Shown here: positions 20,083 through 32,173 of the stretch, in pieces
Position numbering within the stretch: position 1 is the stretch's first letter
Layout of the letters: every line of letters begins with the position of its first letter
Program-made: the position numbers and the translations under genes
The notes under the pieces: model-generated
Seen by the model: only the letters and a program-made list of their open reading frames with translations
Databases searched by the model: none
What the model was told of the DNA's origin: nothing
Assembly: GCA_023105745.1 (NCBI GenBank)
Contig: JALGQZ010000003.1
Location: forward strand, 46,028,185 to 46,092,184
Source: Austropuccinia psidii
Taxonomy: Eukaryota > Basidiomycota > Pucciniomycetes > Pucciniales > Sphaerophragmiaceae
Direction of reading: 5' to 3'
DNA: 64,000 bases

Positions 20083-21513
20083 TGTCAGCCTGTGACTCAA
20101 AACCAGAGCACAAGCATGACAGCCAAAATACCATAAACCAATGGTATAGCCAAAATACCACCAAAATATGGAGCTGAGCCAAATTAGCTCAAAAGGTATC
20201 AAAAGAAAGAGGAAACTCACCTCTTCCTGAAAATATAAGTCCCATAACCATAGGACAAGAAATAACAAAGTTATTCCTGCTCAAAGTTATTGCTGAGCAT
20301 AAACCTTAATTTTCACCTCTCATCTAAAATCTAGAAGGAGAGGCTTAACCCCATCAAATGGGTACTCAAAATGAAGCTCTAAGCCAGGGCTATCCAATGG
20401 TACTAGCCAAACTGAGCTAGCACCAGTATTACTTGAGTTATGGTCAAATTCAGACCAAATAAGGGTGAACAAAACATTCACCTCTCATCTAACTTTTACA
20501 GTTTTAGTGTGAGATACCTGAAGTGGGGTTTTTTTAGAAAGAGAACAATCAGGGCTATCTGATGGTGCCATCCATTTCCTCATAACTCAACTACAACAGA
20601 AGTTATTGGCCAAACAAGCTTAAATACAGCTTTTGACCAGACCACGCCAATGTACAAAAATACTTGTACATGGGATAACTTTGTCATATTTAATGATAAC
20701 CATGTCAAGTTGGGTACCATTGTGTGGAGCTCATACAAAGCTATTCAATGAACCAACGTTGAGCTTGATATCTCAAAAACTGACAAAGTTATGACCATTT
20801 TAAGGTCAAAATCCCACCTGCTGTCAGATACAGCCTTACCATGGGATAATATCCCATAACCATGAATATGAGGTGTCAAATAGACAAAGAAGCATGTTTT
20901 TACTTCAATATCTCATATGTCAGTCAATACTGGGGTCTCATACAGTTTCTGTACAGCATTCTACGCGTCACACACGTCAGAATCAGGCTGTGAGGTCCCC
21001 AGATGAAAATTTTCACCCTGTATTGGTGAAAACTGCCCAGATGTGGTTTCAAAACCACATCTGGGCCCAATACAGGGTATACAGGCTGTTTGCAAACCAC
21101 AAGCCTGTCATAGAGAGTGAAAAATCTTCACTTCCTCTACGTGGAAAGGTCTAGCAGCCTTTCCACCTCAATTTTAGGATAAAAGGAGGGTTTTTCACAG
21201 CCAAAAGCTTTTCCTCATCCTGCTCTTGAATAACCTACGTATTAAACTGTCAAAAACAGTTTTACTCTTGGTTAAATAATCAGGTATAATTATAATCTTT
21301 AATTATTGTAGACTTTATTATTGTAGTCCAACAGATAAAGCCTGCACCCAGGGTTCTCAATAGCGCTCACCACCACTATTTCTCAATAGTAGAACCCTTT
21401 TATTTTATTATAAAACCTTTATAAATCTTTTGAAATCATTTTCTGCCGTGTCACATACACAGTTAAAGTTGTAATTAGCCTAGTTATACCTTTATCATAG
21501 TATCATCCTGACA
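20083..21513 (+). repeat. Element A 3' LTR
   Basis: 1431 bp, the partner of 1730-3159 with about 20 differences, including one single-base indel near 20780. It keeps the compound hairpin (21016-21077) and the TATA-like GATAAAAGG. Confidence 0.93.
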
Positions 21514-21666
21514 CTCAATGGGAAGGATCAGAGACAATACCTAGTCAGATTCAAGAACCAGACAGCAGATAAAGACAAATGGTTGGCAGAAGATGCCATA
21601 CCAGATGGGAACCTCCATTTAAAGAGATTCAGAGCCTCTAGGAGGACTGAACAGTCTCATCAATGA
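21514..21666 (+). pseudogene. Element H pol C-terminus (after element A)
   Basis: This resumes H pol after the repeated CTCAA (21514-21518). It reads [13 protein letters not shown], the chromodomain-like tail, and stops at TGA 21664-21666. It is the same tail as in element A. The polypurine tract follows at 21679-21690. Confidence 0.9.
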
Positions 21667-21690
21667 TGAGCCTTTTTTAGAGGAAGGGTA

Positions 21691-23130
21691 TGTCAGCCTG
21701 TGACTCAAAACCAGAGCACAAGCATGACAGCCAAAATACCATAAACCAATGGTATAGCCAAGATACCACCAAAACATGGAATTGAGCCAAATTAGCTCAA
21801 AAGGTATCAAAAGATAGAGGAAACTTACTTCTTTCTGAAAATATAAGTCCCATCACCATAGGAAAAGAAATAACAAAGTTATTCCTGCTCAAAGTTATTG
21901 CTGAGCATAAACCTTAAATTTCACCTCTCATCTAAAATCTAGAAGGAGAGGCTTAACCCCATCAAATGGGTACTCAAAATGAAGCTCTAAGCCAGGGCTA
22001 TCCAATGGTACCAGCCAAACTGAGCTAGCACCAATATTACTGGAGTTATGGTCAATTTCAGGCCAGATAAGGGTGAACAAAACATTCACCTCTCATCTAA
22101 CTTTTACAGTTTTAGTGTGGGATACCTGAAGTGGGGTATCTTTGGAAATAGCAAAATCAGGGCTATCTGATGGTGCCATCCACTTCTTCATATCTCAACT
22201 ATAACAGAAGTTATGAGGCAAACAAGCTCAATACAGCTTTTTGCCCAAACCACGCCTATGTACAAAAAACCTTGTACATGGGATAACTTTGCCATATTTA
22301 ATGATAGCCATACCAAATTGGGTACCATTGTGTAGTGCCCATACAGGGCTATTCAATGAACCAATTATGAGGTTGATATCTCATAAACTGACAGAGTTAT
22401 GGATGGTTTAATGTCAAAATCCCACCCGCTGTCATATACAGCCTTACCATGGGATAATATCCCATAATCATGAATATGAGGTGTCAAATAGACGAAGAAG
22501 CATGTTTTTACTTTAATACCTCATATGTCAGCCAATACTGGGGTCCCATACAGTTTCTGTACAGCATTCTACGCATCATACACGTCAGAATCAGGCTGTG
22601 AGGTCCCCAGATGAAAATTTTCACCCTGTATTGGTAAAAACCACCCAGATGTGGTTTCAAAACCACATCTGAGCCCAATACAGGGTATAAAGGCTGTTTG
22701 CAAGCCACAAGCCTGTCCTGGAGAGTGAAAAATCTTCACTTCCTCTACGTGGAAAGATCTAGCAGCCTTTCAACCCCAATTTCAGGATAAAAGGAGGGCT
22801 TTTCACAGCCAAAATCATATCCTCATCCTGCTCTTGAATAACCTACGTAGTAAACTGTCAAAAACAGTTTTACTCTTGGTTAATAATCAGGTATAATTAT
22901 AATTTTAATTATTGTAGTCTTTTATTATTGTAACCCAACAGATAAAGCTGCACCCAGGGCTTTCAGCAGCGCTCACCACCACTATATCTCTATAGTAAAG
23001 CCCCAAAAATCTTAATTTAAATCATTTATCATCATCTTTATTATCTTTGGAAACCATTTTTACTGTGTCACAGTCGTAGTTTTAGTTGTAAATAGCCTTA
23101 TTACTTCTTCAACATAGATTCAGCCTGACA
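21691..23130 (+). repeat. Element H 3' LTR
   Basis: 1440 bp, TGTCAGCC...CCTGACA, clearly more diverged from the two A LTRs than they are from each other. It keeps the compound hairpin. The next base begins element C protease coding sequence, so H was inserted in C. Confidence 0.9.
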
Positions 23131-24887
23131 AGTATGGTTATGGTTTATAACCAAGAAGGAAAAGTTAACTTAGATACAGGAGCATATTGCACCTGTGTTG
23201 TTAAAAGTCATTTAAAAACCATTGTCCCAGACTGGCAAGAAAAACTTATGCCAATACAAGGTGTCAAATTTAGTAGTGCGAGTGAGAGCATGAAGCCCCT
23301 TGGAATAATTGATTTAACACTAATTTTTCCTCATCACTCACAATGTGTCAGAATTAAAGTAGAGTTTGTAGTAATGGACAACTGTACTAGTAATCACTTC
23401 ATACTTGAAAATGATTACTTATCAATTTATGGTATAGATATCTCTAACCAAAAGGATAGATATTTTACCATAGGAGACAACAAAAGACAAAGGTTTTGCT
23501 TCTTAAATAACAAAAAACAAATCACAGTTATTAATAATGAAGAAAAAATTCCAGAAAAGGAACTTTTTACATCTGAACAACTCAAAGAGGCAGAATTCAA
23601 TTAAGAATTAACAGAAAAAATGAAAGAAAAATTTATTAACCTCTTATTTAAGTACAAAAATGCCTTTGAAACTGACAAAGAACCACTAGGTGCCATAATT
23701 GGGCATGAAGTGGATATAATTCTTAATGTGAAAAAGCCTTACCCACCTTTACTAAGGAGACCTGCTTACCCAGCTAGTCCAAGGTCTAGAGAAGCCCTGG
23801 AGGTACACATTAAAGAATTAATGGACCTTGGAGTATTAAGAAAGGTAGGACATAATGAACAGGTAGAAGTCACTACACCTGTCATTATAACTTGGCACAA
23901 TGGAAAATCAAGGATGGTAGGAGATTTCAGAGCCCTGAACACCTATACCATTCCAGACAGGTATCCAATACCCAGAATCCATGAGACATTGACACAAATG
24001 TCACAAGCTAAGTTCATTACAGCCATGGATTCCTTAAAGGGTTTTCATCAAAATGTCTTAACAGACAATGCCAAAAAATGACTGAGGATAATACTTCACT
24101 GTGGAATTTTTGAATACGTAAAAATGCCATTTGGCATAAAAAATGCACCTTCCCATTATCAAAGAATGATGAATACCATATTTCCTGAAGAATTATCAGA
24201 AGGATGGTTAATTATCTATATTGATGATATCATGGTTTGCTCAGAAACTTGGGAAAATCACCTTACAATACTAGAAAGGGTACTACAAAAAATAGTCCAA
24301 GTGAATATGAAAATTTCCTTGAAAAAGTGTCATTTTGCATACAGTGAATTAAAAGCACTAGGACATGTTGTATCTGGACTTAGTCTAGGAATAGACAAGA
24401 ATAAAGTAGAAGCAGTACGACTTAAGCCAATGCCTCAAACCAAAAAAGAAATGCAATCATTTCTAGGATTTTCTGGTTACTATAGACAGCATATAAAGGA
24501 CTTTGCAAAAATTTCTAAATCCTTGTACAAGCTATGTGACCAACAAACAGTCTATGAAATGACAGAAGAAAGAGTCAAGGCATATGAAGAATTGAAAAAT
24601 TCCTTAACAAATGCCCCATTTCTTCTAATGCCAGATTGGAAACTACCCTTCAAACTTTGCATTGATGCTTGTGGAGAAGGACTGGGTGCTGCACTACACC
24701 AGACACAAATTATCAATGATAAACCAGTAGAAGGACCAATTTGTTTTATTTCAAGACAGATAAAGCCAACAGAAGCAAGATATGGAGCAAGGCATATGAA
24801 ATGCCTCTGCTTAGTGTGGGCTTTAGAAAAATTACATTATTACTTGGATGGAACAGTATTTGATATGATTACAGACTGTAATTCTGT
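23131..24887 (+). pseudogene. Element C pol: protease, reverse transcriptase, RNase H start (nonsense codons)
   Basis: One frame from 23131 to the B2 insertion. The protease site is LDTGAYCTC (near 23167), the usual DTG, unlike DPG in family B. RT follows, with [42 protein letters not shown] and YIDDIMVC (near 24220). RNase H starts near 24650 (CIDACGEG). TAA at 23602-23604 lies between protease and RT, and TGA at 24079-24081 is in RT (before LRIILHCG). There is no frameshift. The apparent continuation to 24954 is B2 LTR sequence, the same artefact as at the end of the element A frame. Confidence 0.9.
24883..24887 (+). repeat. Target-site duplication of element B2, left copy (TCTGT)
   Basis: The right copy is GCTGT (36843-36847), one mismatch. 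With one copy removed the codons run ...[12 protein letters not shown], the normal RNase H sequence. Confidence 0.8.
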
Positions 24888-26705
24888 TGTAAGGTGTGGA
24901 TATGAAACTTTGATTAAAAATCAAGTACTTTTCCTGTCCTCAAAATTTGTATAAGGTAAAAATCAATTAAAAATAGTAAGAAAAATTATTTTTAGGAGAA
25001 AACACACCAATTTTATTGTTCATAACTTTATTAGTATAAAAAAATAATATTATAAAGATTTATTGTTTTATCAACAATAAAAATTTATCCAAAAATACTC
25101 TACAAGAGATATTTAAGGCTACAAAAGAAATTTCTTCAAGAGCAATTTCAATTGGAATTAATTGAGCAAAGAACTGCAAGCAATTAATTAAAGAACAAAG
25201 TCTTTAAAAGGAATATTAAGGAGAAAACATTCCCAAAAGTGACCAGAGTGAATTTGGAAACAAAGTGACAAAGTTAACAGTGATGAAGAATGCTTTAATT
25301 CACTTTTGGGGTGGTTCAGGGGTAAAAATGATTATAAAAGTTACAAACAATGATTATAATAATTTTTTCACGTGGTTAAATGGTTTAAAATGATTTAAAA
25401 AAGGTGGTTGGAACCTTTTATTGATTGGTTTAACAATGATTAAACTAATTATAAAAGGAAAAGATTCTAACATGAAGAGAAAAGTGGGGCAAAGAAGACA
25501 TTCTTTTATAGCCATCAATTTTCTTACTCCAAAAGTAAAATTTACTCTTGTCAGTCGTGAAAAACAGTCTGACAACAGAAAAGCCAATTATGGAATCATT
25601 GAACCCTGATTTAGACCAAAAAGGGCTGGTTTAAGCCATTTTTAGCCATTTTAGACCCTTAAATCAGCCATTACTATAGCAATACCTGGTCTAGAGCCTT
25701 CAAAACACGTTAGAATGTGTATAATAGACGTAGAAACCAGTTAAAACTGTTTTTACTATTATGGTTTCATCTTAAGGGTAGTTTTACCCTCTTGGCAACA
25801 GCTAAAACTACCCCAGTTGGTATCAAAACCTCATCATCAATTGAGTCCACAGACCCTGTAACTCAATTCCAGGCAAAAAGTGATGAACCTTTGCGTGAAT
25901 TTTGACACCACACGCCTGTCAGAAAGGATCTTGGGGCTCTAGCTCCCCCTTAGAGCTGGAGTTCCTTTCCCCCCCCAAATTTAATCTTTCCAATTTAATT
26001 TTCCTTTAATTCCTCATCATGTATTATACTTATAATTTACATATGTAATTCAATTGAATTGTACAGTACAATACAGTAAGAATTGATACCTCATATTTAA
26101 ATCAAAGTTCACTTATGTAATACACGCACACATTTTGACATTTCAATTGAATTCAATTGAAAATACTTCAATTCCTCATAGCTTCTAAACTAAACACAAC
26201 ACCTCAATTTTAACACAAAAATTGATGGTTAACACCACATGTGGTGTGAATTGAATTAAAGTTTTGAGGATTTTCAACTGTTGTATTGAAAATACTAGAA
26301 ACTTAATTTAAGCTTATTTAGAGTTGAGTTACAAGAATTTCACTCAGAGGTGACCCCACCTGATTTTTTATGAGGAATCCAATGGTGAAATAATTTTTGT
26401 ATGTTTATTTATTGGATAAAAAGTTATAATAATTTTCATTTAACTTTTTTCCAAATTTCTTTATTTTTTTACAATTTTGTTAAAATTTCATTTTTACTTA
26501 ATTTTTTCAAGTATAAATGTAATTTTATAATTCCAAAATTTAATGTAATTTTATTTTTAAATTGTAATTAAATTTTTTATTTTAAATATAATTTTATATT
26601 TATATTTTTATTTTAATAATATGAATAAAAAAATTTATTTATATTTATATGTTAATTTTGTATTTGTGGTCTTTTGGGTATATGAAATTACCTCAAAGGC
26701 TCACA
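24888..26705 (-). repeat. Element B2 3' LTR
   Basis: 1818 bp. It starts TGTAAGG and ends CTCACA on the plus strand. The PPT complement TTCCCTCCCC follows at 26706. Confidence 0.92.
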
Positions 26706-26728
26706 TTCCCTCCCCTTAAAAAAGAATA

Positions 26729-29700
26729 TTACTTTGTAATGTTTGTGTTTCTAGTGTGTCTGAATCTCCTGAGGAGTTTGGTAGCTTCTGGTATATCTTT
26801 TTCTTCTAACCATTCATCTTCACAAGTTGGGTCACTGTACCTAACAAGGTATTCCCTTACTTTCTTGGTTCTTAATTTCCTTTCTTTAAGAACTTTGGTA
26901 ATTTCCTTAGTACCAGATGATTCAATAGGAGGTATAACTTGGGGAATCTTATTCCTCAAGGGAAATTTCTCAGCATCACTAGATTTATATGGCTTTATTA
27001 AGCTCACTGGAAATGTAGGATGCTTATTGCTAAGTTCTTCAGATAACTCTACTTCAACAGCATTTTCTCCATGGAGGGCCTTAACAACAAAAGGTCCTGC
27101 AAAGGAGTCTTTGAGCTTTTTTCATCCTTTGATGTTATTAAAGTTGGTGGTGGATACTAGTACCAAATCCCCTATCTTGAAATATGGAGTGGCATGAGAT
27201 TTGTCCCACTTATCTTTAGCATATGCAAATGAGTCTTCCATGCTTTTTACTGCATGCTTTCTGGCTCTGTCTAGCATTCCTTTGAAGCTGGCAGCTGTAG
27301 GATGTATTTCAATTAAATCTTTCTTCAAGGAATCTTGGGGTAACTTGGGGTTCCATCCTTTTTCTAGAATAGCAGGAGGCTGATTGGTACTGGCATGGAT
27401 TGATGTTTTATATGCTAATTCCAGTTCTGGCAACAAAGTACACCAATCATGGGTAAATCCATCACAATCCTTGAATTCAAGGCCATATGCACAAAACCTT
27501 CTCACCATGTCCTCCAAGGTTTGGATCATCCTTTCAGCCAGGCCATCAGTTTGTGGGTGGTAGGCTGTAGAGAAAGACAGTTTAGTGCCAAATAATTGGT
27601 GAAGATTTGTCCATAGTGCTGAAGTGAATTTGGGATCCCTATCACTAATGATATTTGTAAATATCCCAGTCCATGACACTACTCTATTCCATATCAGAAG
27701 AGCTGTATCCATGGCTGTATCATCTTTGTGACATGGTAAAAAGATTGGAGTTTTACTGAATCTGTCCACAATTACTAGGCAAGCATTATAGCTTCTGTCA
27801 CCTCCTGGTGGTAGGCCAGTTACCCAATCCATATGGACAATTTCCCAAGGTCTGCTTGGTTCTTGGATTTTTATCATATTTCCAAGTCTCTTGCCAGTGG
27901 ATTTATTTCCCTTCTGGCATCTGTCACAGATTTTGCAATACTCTGCAACATCTTTCTGCCCCATTGGTCACCATATGCAGGTCTTTAATTTCTCTCTTGT
28001 TCTGTCTTCAGACAGATGTCCTGAAAAGGGGCTATCATGGAAATCTTTCAGTACAAGATTGATTAATGACCTGTCTACAACTGTCATGACACATGTGTGC
28101 TTGGTTCTGTGGTAAATTATACCATCCAGTAGGTGAAATCTCCCTTCATTATAAGATTTTCTCCATACTTCATCCAAGGCATGTATTAGAGAGTTGTCTT
28201 TACGGTCTTTGTTAAGCCATTGGCATAAGATGCTACAATTCTTATCTTGAGTGTAACTACATCTGACTTCCTCAAAGAAGGTGGTGTTCAAGTCTGTAAC
28301 ACTTATTCCTTATATTGGAATTTGTGGTGAAGCTTCTTTTGGCACATAAGCAGGATTATCAATATTATTTGGTAATGGCCATCTGCTTAGTCCATCTGCA
28401 TTCTTATGAATATTCCCATCCTTATGAACAATAGTCATATTGCCTCTGTATTCTTGTATGGCTATTTGCCATCTGAGCATATTGCTGTTGGGTGTTTTCA
28501 TGTTTAAAAGTGATTTGACAGCTTTACATTCTGTTATCACCTCAAAAACACATCCCTCCAAGAAGTAGTTTAATTTTTCCAAGGCCCAGACAAGACATAG
28601 ACATTCCATTTGACTTTCCCCATATCTGGCTTCAGTTGGTTTGATTTGCCTGGATATGAAACATATGGGTCCTTCTACAGGTTTATCATTTATGATCTGA
28701 ACTTGGTGAAGTGCAGCACCCAGTCCACCCCCTGATGCATCAATATACAGTTTGAAAGGCAATTTAAAGTCTGGCATCAGTAAGAGTGGAGCAATGGTCA
28801 AGGCATCTCTTAGAGACTCAAAATCTTTGACTCTGTGAACAGTCATTTCAAATACTGTGTCTTTGTCACACAATTTATAAAGTGGTCTTGCTATGGATGC
28901 AAAATATTTAATGTGTTGCCTGTAATATCCTGCAAAACCTAAGAATGACTGAATTTCCTTCTTATTCTGAGGCATGGGTTTTAGCAATACTGCTGCAACT
29001 TTGCTTTTGTCAATTCCAAGGGACAAACCAGATACAACATGTCCTAGTGCCTTAAGTTCTTTAAATCCAAAATGGCATTTCTTCAAGGAGATTTTCATGT
29101 TGACTGATTGAATTTTTGTCAAAACTCTGGACAATCTGTACATGTGCTCTTCCCAAGTCTTGGAACAGACAATAATGTCATCAATTTAAATGATTAACCA
29201 TCCCTCTGAGAGTTCTTCAGGGAAAATTTCATTCATCATTCTTTGGAAGTGTGAAGGTGCATTTTTGATACCAAAGGCCATCCTCAAGTATTAATACACT
29301 CCGCAATGAACAATAATTCTCAAGTATTTTCTTGCTCTTGGTGTCACCACATTTTGATGGAATCCTTTAAGGGCATCCATAGTGGTTATATACACTGCTT
29401 GAGATATTTGAGTAAGGGAAATTTGAATTTTTGGTATTGGGTATCTGTCTGGAACAGTGTAAGTGTTCAGAGCTCTAAATTTCCCAACCATTCTGGATTT
29501 TCCATTATGCCATGCCACTATGACTGGTGTAGTTATTTCTACTTCTTCATTGTGGCCTACTTTTCTTATTACACCAAGGTCCAGAAGCTCTTTGATATGA
29601 ATTTCTAGAGCTTCTCTTGATTTTGGACTTGCTGGATATGCAGGTCTTCTTAAGAGTGGTGGATAAGGTCTCTCAATGTTAAGAATGATGTCAACTTCAT

Positions 29701-30245
29701 GACCAATAATTCCTCCTAGAGGTTCTTTGTCTGAAGCAAATGCTCCTCTGTGGTCATACAAAAGGGAAGAAAGTTCATTTGCTTGTTTATCAGTCAGATG
29801 AAGGCTTATTTAATCCTCATTTAACTGTTCAGACTTGAATATCTCTAACTCTAAGTTGACTAGTGATACTTTGTTTACTGTAATTTGTCTTTTAAATGGT
29901 AAAAAGGCAAATTGTTTGTGCTTATTGTCTCCAATAGTGAAGTATCTGTCTTTGTTACTATGTAAATCTATCCCATACATGATTAAATAGTGATTTCCCA
30001 ATATAAAATGGGTACTAGAGCAATTTGCCATAACAACAACTTCAACTGTGATTCTTAAATTCCCATTTATGTGTGGGAATATGACATTGGTCTCAAAGAT
30101 TCCTAATGCTTTCATTGGATTACTTGCACTGTTGAATTTTATACCATCAATTGGTAACAATTGGTCTTCAAAATTTGGTACACAAGTCTTAAGAAAAGAT
30201 TTTCCAACACAAGAGCAGAAGGCTCCTGGATCAAGCAAAAGTTTG
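26729..30245 (-). pseudogene. Element B2 pol: protease end to chromodomain-like tail (broken)
   Basis: Aligns throughout with B1 gag-pol. Breaks seen by comparison: a frameshift near 27120 before the C-terminal region; TGG to TGA in the integrase zinc module (near 27968); GAA to TAA just before the integrase (near 28315); the Tyr of the RT YIDD motif changed to TAA (near 29186); GAA to TAA in RT (near 29292); and a TAA between protease and RT (near 29811). The protease site is LDPGAFCSC, as in B1, so DPG is a family trait. The frame is interrupted at 30245 by solo LTR D. Confidence 0.9.
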
Positions 30246-30250
30246 GTGGG
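30246..30250 (+). repeat. Target-site duplication of solo LTR D, left copy (GTGGG)
   Basis: Repeated exactly at 32174-32178. Removing D and one copy restores the B-family sequence in the protease region. Confidence 0.93.
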
Positions 30251-32173
30251 TGTAAGATGTGACTATGAAACTGATGATAATATTACTATTAATCAACAGT
30301 ACTATGTCTGTTCTTATGAAATATAATAATAAAATATTATTATAACCACAATTAAATAGTTAAAGAATTATTTCTTTCACGTGTTAAAAACTACTAGTGA
30401 TTTTAACAGTGACCAAGTAATTGTCTACAAGAATCAATTACAAGAAGAATTTAATAATAAAAACTTCTTTTATTAAAATAATAAAAATCATTTTAATATA
30501 TAATTATCTTTTGCAAGAATAATTATAAAGCTAATCCTTGAAGAAAACTATTACTAGAGAAAAACTTTAAGAATTAAAGATAAATGACTCACTAATACTC
30601 CAAAGAACTTATTGATAGATAAAAGTAGAGAAATCTGACGTAGAATTGTGGACTTGAGAGATCAAAATGATTTATAGCAAGATTACAAAAATATATAGTT
30701 GGATTCTATGATTTCACGTCTTTCTGATTGATTCTGAAAGATTTAAAACACTTAAGAATAGTTTAACTAATACTTACTTGTTGGTAACAATGATATAAGA
30801 TGATAATAAGATGATGATACGGAAAAAACAGCAAGAGAAAGCCTCTTTTAAGTCAACAACAGCTCACAGAGGCGTTCCATGGAGAAAACTGAAAAACCAG
30901 TGAGTGAGAAAGCAATAAACCCTTTTGGATTATTGATTGCATCATCTGTTGTGACGTAAGATTATCATAATTACTTAATTGATGCTTTTACGTGACTACC
31001 AACCCCAATATGGTTAAGAATAAAAGGAGTAAAATTTGTAAATCTTCTTTTATTCCAAAGTAATCATTGATTTCCCAAATTTATCAATGTTATTGACAAT
31101 TTCATCACAGGTTGTATTTACTGTGAATTTTTGAAGATTCAGTTTTCATGTAGAATAACCAAAAATGGACTGTAAGTAAAACTTTTAATTTTACTAGTAA
31201 AACTGTAATTTTTTTTGGTTGTACCATAGATAATACAGTTCTCAATTGTTCCTGAAAGTTTCAGAAAGATTCATTAAGAATTGTATTTTTAATGAATTTT
31301 TGAAGTTTTTACCTCATTTCTACGTAGAATTGCAAATATCAGTGTTTGACTGGTTGCTATGAGGTAAATCAATGGATACAAGTCCAAAAAGGGTTTTAAT
31401 TACTCTTTTGGGGTTTATCCATGGAAACTCATTAGTAATTGACATGGTTACAGGAGTGTAAGTAGCTCTTTACCTCCTTGGCACATCAAAATAGCAGGTT
31501 ATTTGCTATTTTCTAGTGTTTTACAGTAGTTGTAACTTGGTAACCAAGTTCCCAAAGAGGTTTAGTTTACCAATTGGGTCAAGATCGGCCATGGAACCAA
31601 GCTTTGGAGCTATCCACGCCTCTGGGGCCTCAGAAGCTGGGTACCTTGGCTCTCTTTGATATCTTTTGTCCCCCTTGCTTATTTTTCACGTCAAAATACA
31701 AATTTAAGCTTAAAGTGAGATATCCACTATGGGTGTACCAAAAGTGCATGTAAGAATACCATAATATTAAGTGCTCAAAACATGTATAACACTATTCTTA
31801 GTGTATATGTAACATGGGATTTCTCACTTTCCCATTATTTTGGCGTAAAATCAAGAAAAACAAAAATTTTCACAGATCTTTTATGTGGTATTAATGATGT
31901 GGTGTTGAAGTATTTTCCATATTACCACCTCAAAGAGTTAATTTGAGCTTATTCACTCTATGGAGCTACCCTAGGTGAATTTTTGTGTAGAATTCAAATC
32001 TGGCCTTAAATTCATGGATTTTCTTACTCAATAAAAAGTTATTCATCTTTTCTGAAATCAAAAATGATGAATTTTGAATATATGCATGATTTATGAGCTA
32101 TGTATAATTCAAAATTTCTTTTTAAGATAATTGTGGCCTATTTGGGTATGTAAAGTATACCTCAAGGCTCACA
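30251..32173 (-). repeat. Solo LTR D (1923 bp), related to the element C LTR
   Basis: It starts TGTAAGATGTGACTATG and ends GGCTCACA, with exact 5-bp duplications. No internal region or second LTR is present, so it is a solo LTR left by LTR-LTR recombination. In element direction its end (GTTTCATAGTCACATC) matches the end of the C LTR (GTTTCATAGTCAAACC), so D and C are related families. No coding frame is recognised in it. Confidence 0.92.

Larger units (their letters stand above)
1730..21513 (+). mobile_element. Element A: Ty3/gypsy element nested in H and carrying B1
   Basis: The order is 5' LTR (1730-3159), primer-binding site, spliced ORF1 (3205-4823), gag-pol (4349-8013 and 18110-20059), polypurine tract, 3' LTR (20083-21513). 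TSD CTCAA flanks it exactly. Without B1 and its extra GGTGC it would be about 9.7 kb. The LTRs are 1430 and 1431 bp and differ at roughly 20 positions by eye, so it is older than B1. It is inactive: split by B1, a TAA at 18479, a TGA in ORF1 at 4470, and an RNase H catalytic Asp changed to Asn. Confidence 0.92.
1..23130 (+). mobile_element. Element H: Ty3/gypsy family A, 5'-truncated by window edge, split by element A
   Basis: The visible parts are the pol 3' half (1-1729), its continuation after element A (21514-21690) and the 3' LTR (21691-23130). The two pol parts join in one frame when A and one CTCAA repeat are removed, which proves they are one element. H lies inside element C: the sequence after 23130 is C's protease coding region. 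The 5-bp flank after H is AGTAT; its left partner is outside the window. The orientation is plus. Confidence 0.9.
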
